A stretch of DNA of 64,000 nt from Gordonia sp. (in: high G+C Gram-positive bacteria) (lineage in GTDB: Bacteria > Actinomycetota > Actinomycetes > Mycobacteriales > Mycobacteriaceae). The notes beneath the pieces were generated by a model, which did not search any database, had not been told where the DNA came from, and was given only the letters and a program-made list of their open reading frames with translations. The stretch is from the NCBI RefSeq assembly GCF_020438995.1, contig NZ_JAGQTN010000024.1:41130-105129 (forward strand), read 5' to 3'. The position numbers and the translations under genes were made by a program. This document shows positions 45,257 to 54,200 of this stretch, one piece after another (positions within the stretch are counted from its first letter, which is position 1; each line of letters starts with the position of its first letter).

Positions 45257-48200
45257 GATCTGGGCTCGCTGGCCGGTGTACTGCGGGTCGTGGCCGCCCG
45301 GAACCCGGACCGGGTCGCGGTCGTCGACACCTCGGGTGCCGCGCTGACCTACCGTGAACTGGACGCCCGTTCCGATGAACTCGCCGCGGGCCTGCTCCGG
45401 CGCGGTGCGGGCACCGGGACATTGGTGGGTGTGGGTGTCGACCGGGGCGCCGAACTGATCACCGTGCTATTGGCGGTGCTCAAGGCCGGGGCCGGGTATG
45501 TGCCGCTCGACACCGGTCACCCGGTCGACCGGATCAGCACCGTGGTGGCGGACGCGGAACCGGTGCTGGTGATCTCGGACGCGTCCGTGGTGGACAGCTG
45601 GTCGGCGGCGTTGGACGTCCGGTGTGTGCTGGCGAGTGACCTGGCCGGGGATGACCTGGCCGGCGGCGATGGGGATACCGGCGAGCCGGCGTTGCCGACG
45701 CGGATCGATCCGGGGCTGCCCGCGTACGTCATGTACACCTCGGGTACGACGGGGGTGCCCAAGGGCGTGGCGGTGTCCCATCGCGCTGTGCTGGCGTTAC
45801 TGGCGACGATGATCGGTGAATACGACATATCGCCGGACGACGTGTGGGCGGGGTTCACATCCTTCGGTTTCGACGTGTCGGTCGCCGAGATGTGGCTGTC
45901 CCTGGCGTGCGGCGGACGATTCGTGGCGATCGACTTCCTGACCTCACGATCGGCCGGTGATTTCGTGGCCATGCTGGGCCGCGAGGGGGTGTCGGTGGTC
46001 AACATGACCCCGTCGGCCTTCTACGAGATCGCCGGTGCAGTACGCGGCGGGGGCTTTCCCTCGTGCGTGCGGATCATGATGCTCGCGGGGGAGGCACTGG
46101 ACATCACCCAGGTACGGCGCTGGTTCGCCGATCGTGATGCCGAAGGGGTCATCGGGCCGCGCCTGAACAATATGTACGGACCGACGGAGGCGACCGTCTA
46201 TGCCACGCGCCGTGAACTGACGCGGGAGTTCGTCGAGGAGACCCCGGCCGGCGATGTGGGCGGCGCCCTGCCCGAAACCCGCTTGTACGTGCTGGATTCG
46301 CGGCTGGCGGCGGTACCCGACGGGGTGCCTGGAGATGTGTACCTCGCCGGCGCCCAGTTGGCCGACGGCTACGCGCATCGTCCGGCGCTCACCGCCGCAC
46401 GCTTCGTCGCGGACCCTTTCGGCGGTGCCGGCGACCGAATGTACCTTACCGGCGACGTGGGCCTGCTGCGGGACGGGAGTCTGGAATTTCTGGGACGCTC
46501 CGACGACCAGGTGAAGCTGCGCGGCTATCGGATCGAACTCGGTGAGGTGGAGTCGGTGATGTCGGCGGCGCCCGGCGTGGTAGCCGCGGCCGCCGACGTC
46601 TACGGCGACGAGCGATCCACCGACCGACTGGTGGGTTATGTCACGGGCGCCGGGGCCACCGGCGAGTCGGTCCGGGAGTTCGTCCGCACCCGGCTCCCCG
46701 ACTACATGGTTCCCGACGTGGTGATGATCCTTGCACGGCTGCCGCTGACGCTGAACGGCAAGCTCGACCGGCGCGCATTGCCCGCGCCGGTCTTCGGCGC
46801 CGCCGCGGAATACGTTGCCCCGCAAGGCTCCGTCGAGGTGACCGTCGAGCAGATCTGCGCGCGGGTGCTCGGTGTGGAACGGGTGAGCGTCGTCGAGTCG
46901 GTCTTCGACGTCGGCGGCAACTCGATGCTGGCGGCCAGGATAGTGGCGCGGGTGTGCGACGAGTTCGGCGTCGACCTGAACCTCCGCGACCTGTTCGATG
47001 AGCCCACCGTGCGGGGGCTCGCTGTGCGGGTGGCCCGGGCGAACGCCGGATTGCCCGCGGTGACAGCGGTTTCGCCACGGCCCGAACGGATTCCGCTGTC
47101 GTTCGCGCAGGCGCGGATGTGGTTCGTCAACCAGCTGGACACTGCCTCGTCGGCATACAACATCCCGCTCGTCCTGCGTATCACCGGCACGCTGGACGTC
47201 GAGGCGCTGCGACAGGCGGTGGTCGACGTCGTCATCCGTCACGAGGTGCTGCGCACGGTGTTCGCACCCACCGGATCGGGTGCTGGGGACGCGCCCGGCG
47301 ACGACCAGCCCTGCCAGCTCATCGCGGACCCGGAATCGATTACGGGGCAACTTGATTGGTCGGTGGTCGAGGATCGGTCCGGGATCGATGAGGCGGTCGG
47401 CCGCGGATTCGATGTATCCACGAACTGGCCGATCCGGGTCCGCGTCTGCCGGACCGGGGTCGCCGAACATCTGCTGGCGATCGTCGTGCACCACATCGCC
47501 GCCGACGGTGAATCGCTGGCGCCGCTGGTGTCGGACCTGCTGACGGCGTACGGCGCACGGACGCGCGGCGCGGTGCCCGACATCGAACCGCTCGCGGTCC
47601 AGATGGCGGACTATGCGATCTGGCAGCGCGAGGTGCTCGGCACCGTCGACGACGTGGATTCGGTCATCGGTCGCCAGTTCGGGTATTGGCGCGAGCAGCT
47701 GGCGGGGGTACCCGATGTTCTCGAACTCCCCACGGACCGGCCGCGCCCGACGGTCGCGTCCGGGCGGGGCGACCGCGTCGGATTCGAGATACCCGTTCCT
47801 GTCGGCCGCCGGATCGATGCGCTGGCACGCGGGCGGGGGGTCACACCGTTCATGGTGGTGCATGCCGGTCTGGCCGTGTTGCTCGCCAGGCTCAGCGCAT
47901 CCGGGGATATCGCCATCGCCACACCCATCGCCGGCCGCGGCCAGGCGGCGCTCGATCCGGTCGTGGGTATGTTCGTGAACACACTCGTACTGCGTACGGC
48001 GGTGTCCGCGGAACTGACGATGGACGAGCTGCTGGACTGTGTCAAAGCCACCGACCTCGACGCCTTCGCGCATGCGGACGTGCCGTTCGAGAACATCGTC
48101 GAGCAGTTGGTGCCGCATGCCGGACAGGCGTACGAACCGCTCGCCCAGGTGATGCTGTCGTTCAATCCGACCGGTGACCTGGCCGATTTGGACCTCACCC

Positions 48201-51200
48201 TGCCCGGGATCGAGGTCCGTGCCGTGGATCCGGGGCAGCGGGCGGCGCAACGTGATCTGACGGTGTCCCTGGTTCCGGGGGCGGGTTCGGGTCTGTGGCA
48301 CGGTTCGCTCGGCTATGCGACCGACCTGTTCGACCGTTCGACGATGGTGGTCTTCGCCGAACGGTTCATCCGTGTTCTGGATGCGCTGACCGCCGATCCG
48401 GCGATGGCCGTCGGTGACGTCGATATCCTGACCGACGGCGACCGGGCGATGCTGGCACGGTTGCCCGCGCCGGTGACCGCCACCGCGCACGCACAGTCGT
48501 CGCTGGCCGGGATATTCGCCGATTCCGCTGCAGCCCATCCTGATTCGATCGCGGTGACGGCGGGAGAGATGTCGCTGACCTATGCCGAATTGGATACCCG
48601 ATCCCGCGCGGTCGCGTCGGGACTGCGCGCTCGCGGTGTCCGGGCCGGTGATCTGGTGGGGGTCGCCACCGCCAGGTCGGTGGACCTGGTCGCCTCGATC
48701 ATCGGCATCTTGCGGGCGGGCGCGGCCTATGTACCGCTCGACCTCACCAATCCGGTCGGGCGGCTGGCCCATATCGTGTCCGACTCAGGTGTGGGTGTAG
48801 TGCTGACCGACGCGTCGTCGTCGGCCCACCCGCTCTGGGAGGCGGCGGGCGACGGCGTTGTCGTTGCCGACGTCGCAGACCTGATCTCGGCCCCCCGGGT
48901 TGCCGTTGATGATCCGGTTTCCGTTGCGGTGCCGTCTGATTCGCGTGCCTACGTGATCTATACGTCGGGTTCGACGGGGCTGCCGAAGGGCGTCGAGGTG
49001 ACTCACCGCGACGTGCTCACCCTGCTCGATGCTGCGTCGGCCGACTTCGATTTCGGTTCCGGCGACGTATGGACGATGTTCCATTCCTACGCATTCGACT
49101 TCTCGGTGTGGGAGCTGTGGGGGCCGCTGTTCCACGGCGGGCGCTGCGTCATCGTCGATCGGGACCTGGCCCGCGACCCGGAAGTGTTCGTGGATCTGCT
49201 TGTGGCAGAAGGAGTGACGGTACTCAATCAGACGCCGTCGGCGTTCTATCAGCTCATCGACGTGCGTCGGCGCGGTGCTGCGGGTCGGCGGTGGCCGGTG
49301 CGCTACATCGTATTCGGCGGCGAGGCACTGAGTTTCGAGCAGGTGCGGCGCTGGTTCGACCTGTTCGGAGACGATGAAGCCCGGCTGGTCAACATGTACG
49401 GCATCACCGAAACCACTGTGCACGTGAGTTTCCGCGAGCTCGATCGTGCGGCGGTGTCGGCGGGTGACGGATCGCTGATCGGTAGGCCGCTGTCCTCGTT
49501 GGGTATTCACGTCCTCGATGCCCGGCTGCGGCCGGTACCGATGGGTGTGGCCGGCGAGATGTACGTGGCCGGTGGACAATTGGCGCAGGGCTACCTTTCC
49601 CGCCCCGACCTCACCGCCACCCGGTTCGTCGCCGACCCGTACGGGCCGCCCGGATCGCGGCTGTATCGAACCGGTGACGTCGCCCGGCGCGTGGCGGGGG
49701 ACGACGGAAACGGGGATATCGAGTATCTTGGCCGTGCGGATTCGCAGGTTCAGTTGCGCGGCTTCCGGATCGAATTCGGTGAGGTCGAGGCCGGGCTGCT
49801 CGCCACCGAGGGCGTGGTGGCCGCGGCGGCACGCATCGTGGACATGCCGGTGATCGGGGAGCAGCTCATCGGATACGTCGTCGCCGCCGACGGCGCCGAA
49901 CCCGACGTCGGTGCGGTGCGCGAACGCGCCGCGGATCTCGTACCCGCGTACATGGTGCCCGCCACCGTACTGGTCGTCGACGCCCTGCCGCTGACCGCGA
50001 ACGGAAAGCTCGACCGCGAGGCCTTGCCCGTGCCCGAATTCGGTGCCGCGACAGCTGGTTTCACCGCGCCGGAGACCGCCCAGGAGATCCTCGTCGCCCA
50101 GGCGTTCGCCGAGGTCCTCGGTCTGCCTAGGGTCGGCGTTACCGATTCGTTCTTCGACATCGGCGGCAATTCGCTGTCGGCGACCAGGCTCGCGGCGCGG
50201 ATCGCCGTGGTCCTGGGCGTCGGGGTGGCGATCCGCGACGTGTTCGCCACGCCGACGGTCCGGGAACTGATCGAGCAGGTGGCCGACAACGAGCTCGCCC
50301 CGGGGCCGGTGACCGCCCTCGCCGTGCGTCCCGACCCGATCCCGGTGTCGTTCGCGCAGCAGCGCATGTGGTTCATCAACAGGTTCGACCCCGACGCCCC
50401 GACCTACAACATTCCCGTCGTCCTGAAGATCACCGGTGCACTCGACGTACCGGCGGTCCGCGCGGCGATGATCGACGTCATCGACCGTCACGAGGTGCTG
50501 CGCACCACCTTCCCGGCGATCGACGGTGTGCCTTGCCAGCGGATCGGTTCGGCCGCGGAGTTCGACGCGCGCGGGGTGTGGCAGGTCGTCGATTCGCGGC
50601 AGGCGGTGCTCGACGCCGTGTCGACGGGATTCGATGTGGCGCAGCAGTGGCCGATCCGGGTGTGCGTCTGGCGTAAGTCCGGCGACGTGCACGTACTCGC
50701 CGTCATCATTCATCACATCGCCGGCGACGGTGAATCACTGCATCCGCTGCTCAGAGACTTCGTGGCGGCGTACACGGCCCGTGCGCAGGGACATGTACCC
50801 GAATTCACGCCGCTGGCGGTGCAATTCGCCGACTTCGCCGTCTGGCAGCACGACGTGCTCGGTCCCGCTTCCGACGAACACTCGGTGATCGGGCGTCAAC
50901 TCGAGTACTGGCGCGGCCAACTCGCCGGTCTGCCCGACGTCCTGGAGCTTCCCACGACCCGTCCGCGGCCATCGGTGGCGTCGATGGCCGGTGGCCGGGT
51001 CGAGTTCGCGATACCCGCCGATGTGGGCGACCGGATCAACTCTGTCGCAAGAGATCTGGGCGCCACCCCGTTCATGGTGGTACACGCGGCGTTCGCGGTG
51101 CTGATGGCCCGGCTCAGTGATACCACCGACATCGCAGTGGCCACACCGATCGCCGGGCGCGGTCAGCCCGTGCTCGACCCGCTGGTCGGCATGTTCGTCA

Positions 51201-54200
51201 ACACCCTCGTCCTGCGCACCGAGGTCGATCCCGCCGGCCGGTTCACCGAACTGCTCGAGCAGGTGCGGCACGTCGACCTCGACGCCTTCGCCCACGCCGA
51301 CGCGCCCTTCGAGACTGTCGTCGAGGCGCTGAATCCGGTACGGTCGGAGGCTTTTTCGCCGCTGGCACAGGTGATGCTGTCGTTTGATCCGACGGCGGCA
51401 GTGGCCGACGCGGACATCACGGTCGCGGGCCTGACCGTAGAACCGGTGCGTCCACCGAACATTCCCGCGCAGCTGGATCTGATCGTCATCATCGAGACCG
51501 GGCTCGCGGGTGAGCCGTGGCGGTGTGCGGTCGGCTACGCCACCGACCTGTTCGACGATTCTTCGGTCGAGACCATCATGGAGCGGTTCGTCCGCGTCCT
51601 GGACGCGGTCACCGCCGCCCCGGAGGCCGCCGTCGGTGATGCCGACATTCTGATCGACTCCGATCACGCGCATCCGGTGGTCGAGGAGGTGCCGCGGCCC
51701 GGGCCCGCCGCCGGGTCTCTGGTGGACGTGTTCACCCGGTCCGTCGGAGCCTACGGCGAGCGGATCGCGGTGTCGGCCGGAACGGATGCGGGACTGTCCT
51801 ACTCCCAGCTCGACGCACGCTCGGACACGGTCGCCGCCGCCCTGGTGGATTCCGGTGTGCGGCCGGGTGATCCGGTGGGTGTGGCCACTGACCGGTCGGT
51901 GGATCTGGCCGTGGCCATCCTGGGCGTGCTCAAGGCAGGCGCCGGGTACGTCCCGCTGGACATGAGCTATCCGGTGGCACGGCTGGACTACTACGTCACC
52001 GATTCGGCGGTGTCGGTGATCGTGACGGACGCATCGACGGACGGCCATCCGCTGTGGGAGGCCACCGCAGGCCGGGCCCGCCGCCTCGACCTCGCCGATC
52101 TCACAGCGCGCGAAGCGGTCGCTGTCCCGCTTCCGGTTGCGGTGCAGCCGGATTCACTGGCATACGTCATCTACACCTCTGGGTCGACGGGACGACCCAA
52201 GGGGGTCGAGATCACCCATCGAAACGTACTGACCCTGCTCGGCGCCGCGGCCGCCGACTTCGACTGCGGTCCGGAAGACGTGTGGACGATGTGCCATTCG
52301 TACGGATTCGACTTCTCGGTCTGGGAGCTGTGGGGTGCGCTGGCGACCGGTGGCCGGTGCGTGATCGTCGACCGCGACACGGTGCGCGACCCAGCCCTCC
52401 TGGTCGAACTCGTAGCCGCACAACGCGTGACGGTACTGAGTCAGACCCCGTCGGCCTTCTACCCGTTCATCGACGCCCGCAGCCGCCGGCACGGGCCGAT
52501 CGCCCTGCGATATGTGGTGTTCGGCGGTGAGGCGCTCAGTCCCCAGCGCGTGCGGCGCTGGTGGGAACTGTTCCCGGGCGACCAGGCCCGCCTGATCAAC
52601 ATGTACGGGATCACCGAGACCACCGTGCACGTCACTTTCCGTGAACTGACCCCGGATTCGGTGCCGGTCGGGGATCGCTCGCTGATCGGCCGGCCGCTGT
52701 CGTCGCTGCGAGTTCACATCCTCGACAGCCGGCTTCGGCCCGTGCCGGTCGGTGTGCGCGGTGAGATCTACGTATCCGGTGACCAATTGGCCCGGGGATA
52801 CACCGGCCGCGCGGACATCTCGTCGGAAAGGTTCGTCGCCGACCCGTTCTCCGGTGACGGGCGGCGGATGTACCGGACCGGTGACACGGCCCGCCGCGTG
52901 GACGGCGGCAAGCGCGGTGATATCGAGTGCAGTGATATTGAGTGCAGTGATATTGAATACTTGGGCCGCAACGACTTTCAGGTTATGCTACGTGGTTTCC
53001 GGATCGAGCTCGGTGAGATCGAGGCCGCGATGGAGTCGGCCGACGGCGTGAATCGTGCGGTCACCGGATTCGCCGGCGACGCGATCGTTGGATATGTGGT
53101 GCGCGAGCCGGGCGCCACCGTCGATCGGGATGTGGTGGTCGCGGCGGTTGCCCGGCGGGTGCCGGCGTACATGGTGCCCGCTGCCGTCGTCGTGCTCGAT
53201 GACCTGCCGCTGACCGCCAACGGCAAGCTGGACCGTGCGGCGCTGCCCGTCGTCGAGCTGACCGGCGGGTCCGGTGCTCACGCGGCTCCGCAGAATCCGG
53301 CGGAAACCCTTGTGGCCCAGGTCTTCGCCGAACTTCTCGACGTCGACCGGGTGTCGGTCACCGACTCGTTCTTCGATCTGGGCGGTAACTCACTGTCTGC
53401 GATGCGGCTGGCCGCACGGGCCTCGGACGCACTCGGGGTGACCGTGTCGGTGCGTGATGTGTTCACCGCACCGAGCGTGCGTGAGCTGGTGGCCGCGGTG
53501 TCGGGGAACGGCTCCGCGCTGCCGCCGGTCGTGTCGGCCGTCACCCGGCCCGAACGGATCCCGTTGTCCGGTGCGCAGACCAGGATGTGGTTCGTCAACA
53601 GGCTCGATCCGGAGTCCAGCGCGTACAACATCCCGCTGGGTCTGCGGATGCGTGGACCGGTCGACGCCGTAGCGGTCCGCGCGGCGTTCGGTGACGTCCT
53701 CGGCCGCCACGAGGTGCTGCGTACCAGGTATCCGGCCGACGAGTCCGGGCCCTATCAGGACATCCTGGATCCGGAATCGGCTGCATGGCAACTTGATTGG
53801 CGTATCGTTGCCGATCCCGCCGAACTGCGGGGTGCGGCCGTGGCGGGTTTCCACGTCGACGCCGATCTGCCCGTGCGGGTGCGGTTCTTCCGGGATGCGG
53901 ACAGTGCCGAATCGGAGATCCTGGTCGTCGTCCACCACATCGCGTGCGACGGCGAATCCGTGCGGGTCCTGCTCCAGGATCTGGTGACGGCGTATGCCGC
54001 GCGCGCCGCCGGCGGCGCGCCCGATTGGGAGCCGCTGCCGGTGCAGTACGCCGACTTCGCCCTGTGGCAGCGCGAGATCCTCGGCGGTACAAACGATCAC
54101 GGGGTTCCGGGCGGCCAGCTGGGCTACTGGCTCCGGCATCTGGCAGGTCTGCCGGCGGTTACCGACCTGCCCATGGACCGGCCACGTCCGGCGGTGGCGG

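Noticed and set aside
45944-48772. A 942-codon open frame antisense to NRPS 2
   Set aside because: Same reason: it lies opposite A3-T3-C4 and shows no domain of its own.
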